This document shows, piece by piece, positions 7,687-16,823 of a stretch of 50,810 nt of DNA. Both the position numbers and the translations under genes were made by a program. The DNA comes from Prochlorococcus marinus str. MIT 9302 (GTDB lineage Bacteria; Cyanobacteriota; Cyanobacteriia; PCC-6307; Cyanobiaceae), in the NCBI RefSeq assembly GCF_000759975.1, contig NZ_JNAM01000012.1, positions 1-50,810 of the forward strand. The letters are read 5' to 3'. The notes beneath the pieces are model-generated. The model was not told the origin of the DNA and made no database searches. It was given only the letters and a program-made list of their open reading frames with translations. Position 1 is the stretch's first letter; each line of letters begins with the position of its first letter.

Positions 7687-8361
7687 TCATCTACCTACAT
7701 TTTTTAAAGCTTTTTCTTCCTCTTGGATCATTTTTTCATATAGAAACATATTGAATTCCTTGATGGTACAGTTTAAGTAATCATCAATTGCTATTGGTTG
7801 GCCAAGGGATAGACAAAATTCTCCCCTAAAGTTTGGAGATACTTTGTTGTAGGCAATTCCAATTGGAATAATAGTAATGGATTTTGTTTTTTTTGTAGCT
7901 AATCTCGCTAATCTGTATAATCCTTCTTTAAGAAATAATTTTTTTCCATATTTATTAATTTTTCCTTCGGGGAAAACAACTAGTTGTTCACCTTTTTCTA
8001 TAATATCAATCGCATATCTTAATGCTGAGAGAGATGGCGATAATTGATTTATAGAAAAACATCCAAGTCTTTTTAAAAACCAACCTTGTATTCCTTTCAT
8101 TTCGGATTTAGTAACCATAAATCTACAATCCTTTTTTGTTACCCTTCTACCCATTGCCATGGTGAGTATTAAGCCGTCCCATCTTGATCTGTGGGTTGGA
8201 GCCAAAATGATAGAGGAATTTATGGGAATCGAAAAACCATTATTTAATATTTTCTTTTTTCTAAAATAGAACCTCAAAACAACGTCCTGAGTAACGAACA
8301 TTGCAATAAATCCCAATGCAGGGTTGATTTTATGCCAAATATCTAAAGATTTCTTCTTCAA
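7687..8361 (-). CDS. plsC: 1-acyl-glycerol-3-phosphate acyltransferase family (PlsC)
   Basis: A 224-residue acyltransferase with the catalytic H(X)4D box at His57-Asp62 (THRSRWDG), the glycerol-phosphate site VVFPEGKI at about residue 130 and the IIPIGIAY block near 165. It would transfer an acyl group to the sn-2 position of lysophosphatidate, feeding CdsA, which is also encoded in this window, and thylakoid lipid synthesis. It may be a general PlsC or a more specialised paralogue such as a lipid-tailoring acyltransferase; sequence alone does not settle this. It is divergent from pdxJ across a 100-base spacer and heads the minus-strand group that ends with grxD. Confidence 0.82.
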   Translation of the reverse strand: MKKKSLDIWHKINPALGFIAMFVTQDVVLRFYFRKKKILNNGFSIPINSSIILAPTHRSRWDGLILTMAMGRRVTKKDCRFMVTKSEMKGIQGWFLKRLGCFSINQLSPSLSALRYAIDIIEKGEQLVVFPEGKINKYGKKLFLKEGLYRLARLATKKTKSITIIPIGIAYNKVSPNFRGEFCLSLGQPIAIDDYLNCTIKEFNMFLYEKMIQEEEKALKNVGR

Positions 8362-8461
8362 TTTCTATTTACTATATATTAATAATTTAATTGTTTGCCT
8401 TTTTTTATTAGCTATTATTGGGCGGTTACTAGATTGTCTAGAAACTAAGATTTTCAAAATT

Positions 8462-9178
8462 ATGGCTACTTTAGGAGTAAACATTGATCATATTGCAAAT
8501 GTAAGGCAAGCAAGGAAAACTGTGGAGCCTGACCCTGTACAATTTGCTTTTTTAGCTGAATTAGGAGGTGCAGACTCCATAACAGTTCATCTAAGAGAAG
8601 ATAGAAGACATATACAAGATAGAGACGTATTCCTTCTTAAAGAGACTATAAAAACAAAACTCAATTTAGAGATGGCAGCTACAGAAGAAATGTTAGAAAT
8701 TGCAAAAAAAATTCTTCCCGACTATGTAACGCTTGTACCCGAGAAAAGAGAGGAAGTTACTACTGAAGGAGGGTTGGATGTGAAAAGTAATGTTCAATAC
8801 CTTAAAAATTTTGTTGGGAATTTAAAAGATTCAAATATAGAAGTAAGTGCATTTATTGATCCTCTTGGTGATCAGATAAATTATTCCAAAGAAATAGGGT
8901 TTAAGTTTATAGAATTACATACTGGTAAATATGCTGAATTATCCGGTTATGATCAGTATAAGGAGCTTCAAAGAATTATAGAGTCAACACATGAAGCAAA
9001 TGACCTTGGATTAGTTGTTAATGCTGGTCATGGACTTAACTTTAATAATGTTAAAAAAATTGCATCAATTAACAATATGAACGAGTTAAACATAGGTCAT
9101 AGTATTGTTGCTAGGGCTTTAGCGGTAGGATTAGAAAAGTCTGTTCGTGAAATGAAGTCACTCATCACATTAAATTAA
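8462..9178 (+). CDS. pdxJ: Pyridoxine 5'-phosphate synthase PdxJ
   Basis: A 238-residue TIM-barrel enzyme that condenses 3-amino-2-oxopropyl phosphate with deoxyxylulose 5-phosphate to give pyridoxine 5'-phosphate, the last ring-forming step of the DXP-dependent vitamin B6 route. MATLGVNIDHIANVRQARKTVEPDP, SITVHLREDRRHIQDRDV, LEMAATEEM, TLVPEKREEVTTEGGLD, FIELHTG and VNAGHGLNFNNV are the family blocks with the catalytic Glu, His and phosphate-binding residues. The frame is open further upstream, but the ATG at 8462 gives the conserved N-terminus. ycf54 follows after eight bases. Confidence 0.96.
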   Translation: MATLGVNIDHIANVRQARKTVEPDPVQFAFLAELGGADSITVHLREDRRHIQDRDVFLLKETIKTKLNLEMAATEEMLEIAKKILPDYVTLVPEKREEVTTEGGLDVKSNVQYLKNFVGNLKDSNIEVSAFIDPLGDQINYSKEIGFKFIELHTGKYAELSGYDQYKELQRIIESTHEANDLGLVVNAGHGLNFNNVKKIASINNMNELNIGHSIVARALAVGLEKSVREMKSLITLN

Positions 9179-9186
9179 AATTAAAA

Positions 9187-9504
9187 ATGACAACATATTT
9201 TTTCGTCGCAGCAAGTGAAAAGTTTTTAACAGTTGAAGAACCACTTGAAGAGATATTGAAGGAGAGAAAGAGAAACTATAAAGAAAACAATAAAGAAATA
9301 GATTTTTGGCTTTTAAAAAATCCGACTTTTTTACAAACCACTAAGTTTGTTGATCTAACAGCAAAGATCCCATCACCTCCAGCAGCTGTTTTGTCAACTG
9401 ATAAGAAATTTATAACTTTCTTAAAGCTTCGTTTAGAGTTTGTTGCTGTAGGGGAATTCGAATTCCCTGATGCAGAAATAATTGATCCATTTAAAGTTGA
9501 ATAA
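9187..9504 (+). CDS. ycf54: Ycf54, Mg-protoporphyrin ester cyclase accessory subunit
   Basis: A 105-residue protein matching the Ycf54 family: TYFFVAASEKFLTVEEPLEEILKERKRNYKENNKEIDFWLLKNPTFL, then AVLSTDKKFITFLKLRLEFVAVGEFE. Ycf54 is needed for activity or stability of the aerobic Mg-protoporphyrin IX monomethylester cyclase (AcsF/CycI), which forms ring E of chlorophyll. The strongly conserved FLKLRLE block is part of the interaction face. No membrane helix or signal peptide is present, and it acts at the thylakoid through partners. It lies eight bases after pdxJ and just before recC; the cyclase itself is not in this window. Confidence 0.93.
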   Translation: MTTYFFVAASEKFLTVEEPLEEILKERKRNYKENNKEIDFWLLKNPTFLQTTKFVDLTAKIPSPPAAVLSTDKKFITFLKLRLEFVAVGEFEFPDAEIIDPFKVE

Positions 9505-9521
9505 TATAATCATTTAGTAAA

Positions 9522-12500
9522 TTGCTCAATATTTATAAGTCAAACAAAGTTGAAGTGATTAGTGAGCTGTTAGCAGAAGATTTAAAAATATGTCCTCCTT
9601 TTATAACTAATAAATTAGAAATAGCCGTTCCTAATTATTTTTTTGGTAAGTGGTTACGTGAACAAATAACTATTAAAAACCAAATAAGTGCTCTTTATGA
9701 ATTAAAGACAATATCAAGCTATACCGAATCATTATTGACAAATTTTTTCCCTGAAATTGATATGGGATTATGGAATTTTGAGTCAATTAAATGGGGCATT
9801 ATTGATTCCTTAGAAGAATTAAATAGCTTTAAAGAATCATTGCCACTTAGCAATTGGATTAAAAAATATTTGGATAATAAAAAGACAATTGATGGAGATA
9901 TTTATAATCTGACAAAAAAAATCACGAATAATTTTATTAATTATCTTATTTTTAGACCTGAAATGATTGCTGAATGGAATAGATATGAAATAAATTCTCA
10001 ATATCTTTTTAAGAATTTAAATTCAAATCAATATTGGCAACCTATTTTATTTAAATTATTAGAGAAAAAAATATCAGAAAAACCTTCATGTTTATACATG
10101 ATTGAAGTAATAAAGAATTTAAGAAAAATTAAACACATTCAAACTAAAATACCAAATCAAATTTATATTATTTCCGATAATAATTTATCTAAACTGCATA
10201 TTAATTTTTATTCAGAACTTTCAAAATTTACTAAGGTAAATTTATATTTATTATCTGCAGGAGATGATTTATGGAATAGAATAAATTGTCTTGAGGGAGA
10301 GTTGGAATTTGATGATAATGAAAGTAAATTGAATTTTAAAAATACAAATATTGAAAAAATATTTGGTAAATTTGGAGCCAACTTTCAGAAATTAATTGAG
10401 GAAAATATTTATACTGAAGGTATAAATTTAAAAAATAATTTAATCTATATTGATCCAACTACTAATTTTTCTGATAAGAAAGATATCCCTTTTCTTAATC
10501 AAATACAAAAAAGACTAATTGATAATAATAGTAATGATTTTATAGTAAATGAAAAGGATGATTCAATAATACTTTATGAGCATTTTAATCAGCATAGTCA
10601 GTTCGAATATTTAAGAAATAAAATTATAGAAATAATGAATTCTTGCGAGAATATTAAATATAGTGATATTGCTGTTTTATCTCCACAACCTAGTCAAATT
10701 AAACCTTATCTAAGGTATATCTTTAATAATGAATTAATTAATGGTGAAAAGATACCTTATTTTTTTATTGATGATGATAATAATGATTCTTCAGAAATAT
10801 ATAAATTTTTAATTGATATTACTGAAATAGCTAATCAGAAAATTACACTTGAAAAAATAGATTATATTCTTTCTAAAAAAGAAACCCAGGATATTTTTGA
10901 TTTTCATATTACTGAGAAGGATGAAATTATTTTGTTACTTACCCAATTAGGTTTTCATTGGGGATTAGATGCCAATGAAAGATTAGGTGACGAACAAAAT
11001 ACCCTAGATTGGTGTATAAATAGAATTACTTTAGGCTTGATTTATGACAAAGAAGTCAATTTAAGTACTCTTAATTTGAAACCATTTAACCCAAAAAATA
11101 TAAGTTTAGATTTGAATAAATGGATAAAAATATTACTTAATTTAAAAAAATATATTAATTTGCTAAGGGGATCTTTTTCTTATTTAATTTGGATTAAAAA
11201 AATAAAGTCTATATTAAAAAATATTTCTGATTCTAACTCTAATTTTAATTTAGAAATAAGTGCAATAAATAGAATTCTTGATAATCACGCAATACCCTTA
11301 ATACCGGATGATCTTATTTTATTAAATGTTTTTAGAGAGATATTAATTTCTTGCATAAATAAAGCTAAATATCAAACTAAATCCCGCATCAACAAGATTC
11401 TAGTAAGCGACATTGAGAATTCAAGGCACATTCCACATAAGGTTATCTTCCTAATAGACATGAATAGTGTTTATTATCCAAAATTATCAAAGAATGAAAA
11501 TATTAATTTATTAAATAATAAATATCACCTTGGCGATCCATCAGTTTTTGAAAGAGAGAAATATTTTTTTCTAGAGTTGTTAATTGCCTGTAGAGATAAA
11601 TTTATAGTTACTTGGGTAAAGAATGACAAAGACAATAAAAAATTAGATGTTTCTTTTCCGATAAAAGAGTTAATTTCTTTTTTTGATATTTTTTTAAATC
11701 AAGGCCTAAGAGAACTAATAATCAAAGATTGTGATTTAAATAAAAAGGAAAAAATTCATCTTGATAGTTCTAAGATTATTAAAAGTAATTATTCTTTAGT
11801 AGCAGATTTAGATTGGAATGAAACAAAATCTGATATTAAAAATTATAAATTATCAGAACTGATTTATTGGTTCAAGACTCCACAAAAATATTGGCTTAAT
11901 AAAAAAAATATTTCTCCTATTGAAATATTTACCCATCATCCAGACGAAGAGTATATAAGCAATCTGCAGAAGTCGCAATTAATAACAAAAGTAATCCAGC
12001 AATTAGAGATTGATAACCATAATATTATTGATGATTTGAAAAATTTGAATATTATTGATCAATTGGTTGAAAATGGAATTATTATGACCAAAAATAGTAT
12101 TTCTACAAAAGAAAAAGAAATCAAAGAGTTAGTAAGTAGTCTATCTGCAAGTTTGAGTCAACATAATAAGATTAATAGAATTTATGTTAAATCAAATTCA
12201 AACAAAGAAGAATATTTCATCGCTGATGATACCGTAATTGAATTAATTAATTCGAAACTAAGTTTAAGACGATTGAAAGAGGCTTGGATAAAATCCCTAT
12301 TTATTTTTTCTTTAAAGAAGAATATAAAAAAGACTAAAGTAATTTTTAGAACAGAAAATCAATATAAATCGCAAATTATTCAATCTCCCGGAGCAATTGA
12401 GTCAAATTTAATTTTGGATGAATACATAAATATTTTTAATAATTATTCTGAAAAATGTTTACCTCTCCCTCCAGAAAGTACTTATAGATATGTAGAAGCA

Positions 12501-12707
12501 AAGTTAAAATCAAAAAATGAGAAAAAAGCTTTTTCAGAAATATGGATTGGTAATAAAACTTTTTCTAAAGGAGAAAGGGATACTATCGAAATGAAATTAT
12601 GTTTTGGAGATAAAAAAGAACCAGATTTCTTTTTTGTAAATAGTAATTTTGATAAATTATCATTCAGATTATATGGTCCACTAATTGAAACATTAAAAAA
12701 TAAATAA
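9522..12707 (+). CDS. recC: RecC, exodeoxyribonuclease V gamma subunit
   Basis: A 1061-residue, very Asn/Lys/Ile-rich protein with the RecC layout: an N-terminal helicase-like region (KLEIAVPNYFFGKWLREQI), a middle region with SDIAVLSPQPSQIKPYLRYIF, and a C-terminal nuclease-like fold. RecC splits the duplex and scans the 3' strand for Chi in the RecBCD complex; its own helicase and nuclease sites are inactive. Sequence is much diverged from E. coli, so the call rests partly on the downstream recB and recD. It starts at TTG (9522-9524). Its TAA overlaps the ATG of the next gene by one base, indicating coupling. Confidence 0.88.
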   Translation: MLNIYKSNKVEVISELLAEDLKICPPFITNKLEIAVPNYFFGKWLREQITIKNQISALYELKTISSYTESLLTNFFPEIDMGLWNFESIKWGIIDSLEELNSFKESLPLSNWIKKYLDNKKTIDGDIYNLTKKITNNFINYLIFRPEMIAEWNRYEINSQYLFKNLNSNQYWQPILFKLLEKKISEKPSCLYMIEVIKNLRKIKHIQTKIPNQIYIISDNNLSKLHINFYSELSKFTKVNLYLLSAGDDLWNRINCLEGELEFDDNESKLNFKNTNIEKIFGKFGANFQKLIEENIYTEGINLKNNLIYIDPTTNFSDKKDIPFLNQIQKRLIDNNSNDFIVNEKDDSIILYEHFNQHSQFEYLRNKIIEIMNSCENIKYSDIAVLSPQPSQIKPYLRYIFNNELINGEKIPYFFIDDDNNDSSEIYKFLIDITEIANQKITLEKIDYILSKKETQDIFDFHITEKDEIILLLTQLGFHWGLDANERLGDEQNTLDWCINRITLGLIYDKEVNLSTLNLKPFNPKNISLDLNKWIKILLNLKKYINLLRGSFSYLIWIKKIKSILKNISDSNSNFNLEISAINRILDNHAIPLIPDDLILLNVFREILISCINKAKYQTKSRINKILVSDIENSRHIPHKVIFLIDMNSVYYPKLSKNENINLLNNKYHLGDPSVFEREKYFFLELLIACRDKFIVTWVKNDKDNKKLDVSFPIKELISFFDIFLNQGLRELIIKDCDLNKKEKIHLDSSKIIKSNYSLVADLDWNETKSDIKNYKLSELIYWFKTPQKYWLNKKNISPIEIFTHHPDEEYISNLQKSQLITKVIQQLEIDNHNIIDDLKNLNIIDQLVENGIIMTKNSISTKEKEIKELVSSLSASLSQHNKINRIYVKSNSNKEEYFIADDTVIELINSKLSLRRLKEAWIKSLFIFSLKKNIKKTKVIFRTENQYKSQIIQSPGAIESNLILDEYINIFNNYSEKCLPLPPESTYRYVEAKLKSKNEKKAFSEIWIGNKTFSKGERDTIEMKLCFGDKKEPDFFFVNSNFDKLSFRLYGPLIETLKNK

Positions 12708-13180
12708 TGACTAAATTTCAATTAAAAGTTTATTTAAAAGTCGCTTATGAAATAATACTTGTTTTTTTACAGTTCTTTATTATTATGCTCCATTTTTTAA
12801 AATGGGAATTAATTCCACAAAAACAAATAATTCAAGTTAGTCCTTTATCTTACTTAATGGGGATTTTAATTATCATTATTGCTTTAATAATAATGTTAGT
12901 TGCTATTAAAGACTTAGGTGTAAATTTATCCCCTTTCCCAAGACCTATTGCCAATAGTAATCTTGTTACTAAAGGTATTTATAGATTTACCCGTCATCCT
13001 ATGTACTATTCTTTAATATTTTTTTCCTTTGGCGTTTTTATAATAAAGCTATCTATTTATTATTTATTTTTATTAATTAGTCTGGCTTTAATAATTAAAT
13101 TCAAGATTGCTTTAGAAGAGCAATTTTTAAATAATAAATTTAAAAATTATTTACTTTATAAAAATCAGGTCAAATATTAA
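12707..13180 (+). CDS. Isoprenylcysteine carboxyl methyltransferase-like membrane protein
   Basis: A 157-residue integral membrane protein with about four hydrophobic helices (residues 12-30, 46-67, 101-125). The motif LVTKGIYRFTRHPMYYS, about residues 86-102, followed by a Glu-containing helix near the C-terminus (ALEEQFLNN), is the signature of the ICMT/PEMT-like methyltransferases, where RHP and Glu bind S-adenosylmethionine. Bacterial members methylate phospholipids, sterol-like or unknown small substrates; the substrate here is unknown. It begins on the last base of the recC stop and ends 12 bases before recB, so it is embedded in the recCBD operon. Base composition is as AT-rich as its rec neighbours. 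Confidence 0.8.
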   Translation: MTKFQLKVYLKVAYEIILVFLQFFIIMLHFLKWELIPQKQIIQVSPLSYLMGILIIIIALIIMLVAIKDLGVNLSPFPRPIANSNLVTKGIYRFTRHPMYYSLIFFSFGVFIIKLSIYYLFLLISLALIIKFKIALEEQFLNNKFKNYLLYKNQVKY

Positions 13181-13192
13181 TTCAATAAAGAT

Positions 13193-16100
13193 ATGGATAT
13201 TAATCAAATCAAATTAGATAATAAATTTAAATTAATAGAAGCAAGTGCAGGAACTGGTAAAAGTTTTACTTTGGCTCATTTAGTTTTAAGAAATGTTTTG
13301 GAGAAAAAATTTAAACCAGATGAGATACTATTATTAAGTTTTACAAAAAATACTTGTTCTGAATTAAGAGAAAAAATACTTTCTAGATTTAAAAATTTAA
13401 AATTATTTTTGCAAAATGAAAATCTATCTCAGTTAGATAATACTCTTAAGGATTGGTATCTAAAATTTAAGGATAAGGAAGATTCTAAGGAGAAAATTAT
13501 ATCTGAGATTGAAAATTTTATTAATGAAATTTATAAGTTAAAAGTTACTACATTCCATGCTTTTTGCAATAATATTATTGATGAATATAGTATTGAAATT
13601 GGTTTAACTCAAGATCCATGCATTGAGAATAATAAAGATAATTTGTATAAAGATGTAATAGATAATTTGTGGATCGATGATTTTCTAAATCTTCATCCAG
13701 AACTAATTTCAGCAGTTAGCAAAAAAAAAATAAGTTCTAGATTTGGTAGTAGACTAAATAAGTCATTTTTTTTAGGAATTTTAAAAAATATAGATCAAGA
13801 AAATATTTGCAAATTTAAAATAAATAATAAATATAAGATTATTAATATAACTAGTTATTTAAATGAATTTTTGTATTTTGCTTGGAATGAGTTTTGCGTT
13901 GAATGGAATAAGAATGGAAAGGAATTATTTTTGCAACTTATAGAGTTGGGTAAATTAATTAAGGACTGTGGAGGTAAAAGTCAAATATATTCAGCAAAAC
14001 CGAGAAATGATAAGTTTAATCAAATAATTTGTTGGATTGATGAGATTAACAAAAGGCTTGATTCAAAAAATGTTATTGGTTGTGTATTTGATATTTCTAA
14101 TGATTATGATCTTTTATTTAAATATTTTTATAAAGAAAATATATCTAAAGAAATTAATAAAAATAATCTAAAATTAGATTTTTCTAAATTTAATTTACTA
14201 CAAGATAAAATTTATAAAATAAAAGAAGGTTTCTATACCGAATTTGTAAGAATATTTACCCAATTAGCCTATATAAAGTTAATTGAATCAAAAAAAAGGT
14301 TTTCTATTTTTAACTTCAATGATCTTATAAAGACTGTAGAAAATAAATTTCTAGATTCAGAACTTAGTAATAATAGTACTTTATCTCAAATTCAAAAACG
14401 ATTTAAATGTGTCTTAGTAGATGAGTTTCAAGATACAGATAATATTCAGTGGAATTTAATAAAAAAGTTCTTTAATACAAATAATCATTTTTTACTTTGT
14501 GTAGGTGATCCAAAACAAGCGATCTATAAATTTAGGGGTGGAGATATTGAAACTTACTTAGATGCAAGATCTAATGCAATCGAAGTTTTTAATCTTACAG
14601 ATAACTATAGATCTTCAAAAAAGTTACTAGATCTTATTAATAAAATTTATAAAAATGGACTTAAAAAATCAGAACTAAACTATAGGAAATTAACCTCTAG
14701 AATAAACGAAAATATTAATTCTGATTTTAAATTTAAAGCCCCATTTGAAATTGTAGAATTTTCAAAAAAAGATAATGATATAGAGGATATTGTAACTCGT
14801 TACATAGTGAATTTTATTTTAAATAATAAAGAAATAGATATTAATAAAATTGCGATTCTTACCTTAAATAATTCGCAATGCTTAGATTTGAAAAACAAAT
14901 TACTTCAGTTTAATCTCCCATGCAAAATTCAAAATAAACAAAATGTTTTTGATACAGAGGCAAGTAGTCTACTATTTTTATTCATTGAATGTTTATTACA
15001 TCCTAGGCTTTATAAAAATATAACTTTGCTGGCAGCTTCAAAAATTATAGAAATTGATTTAGAAGAATTAGTTGATTATGGAATTAGTAATAAGTTAGAA
15101 ATTTTGATTAATCAATGTATTACTTGGTCTAAGGAACTAAGAGAAAAAGGGTTTTTAAATATTGTTAATGAAATTCTTATAGACTACAAGTCATCCTCGA
15201 TTTTGCAAGATTCAGATTTGAATTCAGATTTATTTCAACTTTCAGAAATTGTTGAAATAGAATTAATCAATAATGATTTTAATCTAAATAAAGTTTTTAA
15301 ATGGTATAAAAATCAGTTAGATCATTCTTTAAGAATTTGTACTGGAGAAGATTTTTCTAAGAAAGATTATAATCCTCAAAATGGAATTAATCTTTATACT
15401 ATCCATAGTAGTAAGGGTCTTGAATTTGAAATAGTTTTATGCCCATATTTATCAATTATTTCTAATAAATCAAGTAAAATTAAAGGCCCTATTTGGAAAT
15501 CAAATTTTGATAGAAACATATACATTAATATTTCTAATAACTACGAGAAGGTTGAAAAATTTAAATTAAAAGAAGAAATAGATTTATTAAAAGAGAGTGA
15601 GAGGTTAATTTATGTAGCCCTTACAAGGAGTAAATATAAACTTATAGTTTTTAATGATTTAGAAGATAAAAATAATATTTTAAATAATGATTTACTTTCT
15701 AATTTGGAAAATATTAATATTTATAAGTCTACTTTTGAAGATATTATAGACAAGGATAAAATTAAAGAAATTTTTGCTAAGTTCCAAATTAAGGGATTGA
15801 ATAATAATCTTTGGAAAATAGATAAATTTAATAAAAAAATATCTAAAAAATCTACTTCTGATCAATTGATTTCTTATTCAAGTTATTCTTCATGGATAAG
15901 GAAAGATAAAAATATTGATGCAGCTATTAATCAATATAAGGATTATGAAGATAATATCTCAATTATTAAAGAGTCTAATTTTACTAAATCAAATAATTAT
16001 CCTAATTATTTTTCTCATCCAAATCCTCTAAGTGAATTCCCAAAAGGAACTATTGCTGGTACTTGCTTGCATAAAATAATAGAAAGGTTTGAATTTAGAA

Positions 16101-16822
16101 ACGATAATAATCAAGAATTAATTGATTTAATTATTGAAGAATTGAACTTTCATCAAATCGATACTTCTTTGGCCTTTAAAGTAAAAGATGCGATTTTAAG
16201 AATTATAAATATATCTTTAGGAAGTGAATTACAAAATAAGAAACTAGTTGATATTCCAAATAAAAGCCTACTTAAGGAGGTTAAATATGATTTAACTCTA
16301 TCTTATGAAGGTAGATATTTAAATTCTCAGGATATATCAAAATGCTTTCTTTTAGATCAGCAATATGAATTTGGTGAAGAATATGCAAACAAAATAAATG
16401 ATTTAACAATTATGAATAAAGGCTTTCATTCTGGATGTATTGATTGTGTTTTCCCAGTAGGAAATACATTAGAAGATAGTAAATGGTGGGTAATTGATTG
16501 GAAAAGTAATTTTATTTCTGGAAGGGATAAGAGTGATTGTTTACCAATAAATTATGACTATGAAAATATGAGAAATGAAATGATTAAACATCATTATCCC
16601 TTGCAATCACATCTTTATTTATTAGCATTGCATAGACTATTAAAGTGGCGATTTAAAAATTATCAACCACATCAACATCTAGGAGGATATATTTATTTGT
16701 TTTTAAAGGGATTGCCAGATTTTGAATTATTTGAAAAATCAAATTCTAAAGATATATCTCCCGGTGTTTTTATTAGCAAGGCACCTTTAAAAAGAATTAA
16801 TTATCTAGATAACCTTTTTTAG
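13193..16822 (+). CDS. recB: RecB, exodeoxyribonuclease V beta subunit
   Basis: A 1209-residue UvrD-type helicase-nuclease. Walker A EASAGTGKSFTLAHL lies at about residues 16-30, Walker B VLVDEFQDTDNIQWNLI near 407, GDPKQAIYKFRGGD near 441, TIHSSKGLEFE near 736 and YVALTRSKYKL near 806. The C-terminal nuclease is intact: GTCLHKIIERFEF near 956, GCIDCVFPVG and VIDWKSNF near 1080-1104, and HHYPLQSHLYLLAL near 1138. RecB is the 3'-5' motor and the nuclease of RecBCD, which resects double-strand breaks for RecA loading. recD starts one base after its stop. Confidence 0.95.
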   Translation: MDINQIKLDNKFKLIEASAGTGKSFTLAHLVLRNVLEKKFKPDEILLLSFTKNTCSELREKILSRFKNLKLFLQNENLSQLDNTLKDWYLKFKDKEDSKEKIISEIENFINEIYKLKVTTFHAFCNNIIDEYSIEIGLTQDPCIENNKDNLYKDVIDNLWIDDFLNLHPELISAVSKKKISSRFGSRLNKSFFLGILKNIDQENICKFKINNKYKIINITSYLNEFLYFAWNEFCVEWNKNGKELFLQLIELGKLIKDCGGKSQIYSAKPRNDKFNQIICWIDEINKRLDSKNVIGCVFDISNDYDLLFKYFYKENISKEINKNNLKLDFSKFNLLQDKIYKIKEGFYTEFVRIFTQLAYIKLIESKKRFSIFNFNDLIKTVENKFLDSELSNNSTLSQIQKRFKCVLVDEFQDTDNIQWNLIKKFFNTNNHFLLCVGDPKQAIYKFRGGDIETYLDARSNAIEVFNLTDNYRSSKKLLDLINKIYKNGLKKSELNYRKLTSRINENINSDFKFKAPFEIVEFSKKDNDIEDIVTRYIVNFILNNKEIDINKIAILTLNNSQCLDLKNKLLQFNLPCKIQNKQNVFDTEASSLLFLFIECLLHPRLYKNITLLAASKIIEIDLEELVDYGISNKLEILINQCITWSKELREKGFLNIVNEILIDYKSSSILQDSDLNSDLFQLSEIVEIELINNDFNLNKVFKWYKNQLDHSLRICTGEDFSKKDYNPQNGINLYTIHSSKGLEFEIVLCPYLSIISNKSSKIKGPIWKSNFDRNIYINISNNYEKVEKFKLKEEIDLLKESERLIYVALTRSKYKLIVFNDLEDKNNILNNDLLSNLENINIYKSTFEDIIDKDKIKEIFAKFQIKGLNNNLWKIDKFNKKISKKSTSDQLISYSSYSSWIRKDKNIDAAINQYKDYEDNISIIKESNFTKSNNYPNYFSHPNPLSEFPKGTIAGTCLHKIIERFEFRNDNNQELIDLIIEELNFHQIDTSLAFKVKDAILRIINISLGSELQNKKLVDIPNKSLLKEVKYDLTLSYEGRYLNSQDISKCFLLDQQYEFGEEYANKINDLTIMNKGFHSGCIDCVFPVGNTLEDSKWWVIDWKSNFISGRDKSDCLPINYDYENMRNEMIKHHYPLQSHLYLLALHRLLKWRFKNYQPHQHLGGYIYLFLKGLPDFELFEKSNSKDISPGVFISKAPLKRINYLDNLF

Positions 16823-16823
16823 A

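Noticed and set aside
8324-8461. N-terminal extension of pdxJ of 46 residues
   Set aside because: The ATG at 8462 gives the conserved PdxJ N-terminus; the upstream part is low-complexity and overlaps the start of the divergent acyltransferase gene.
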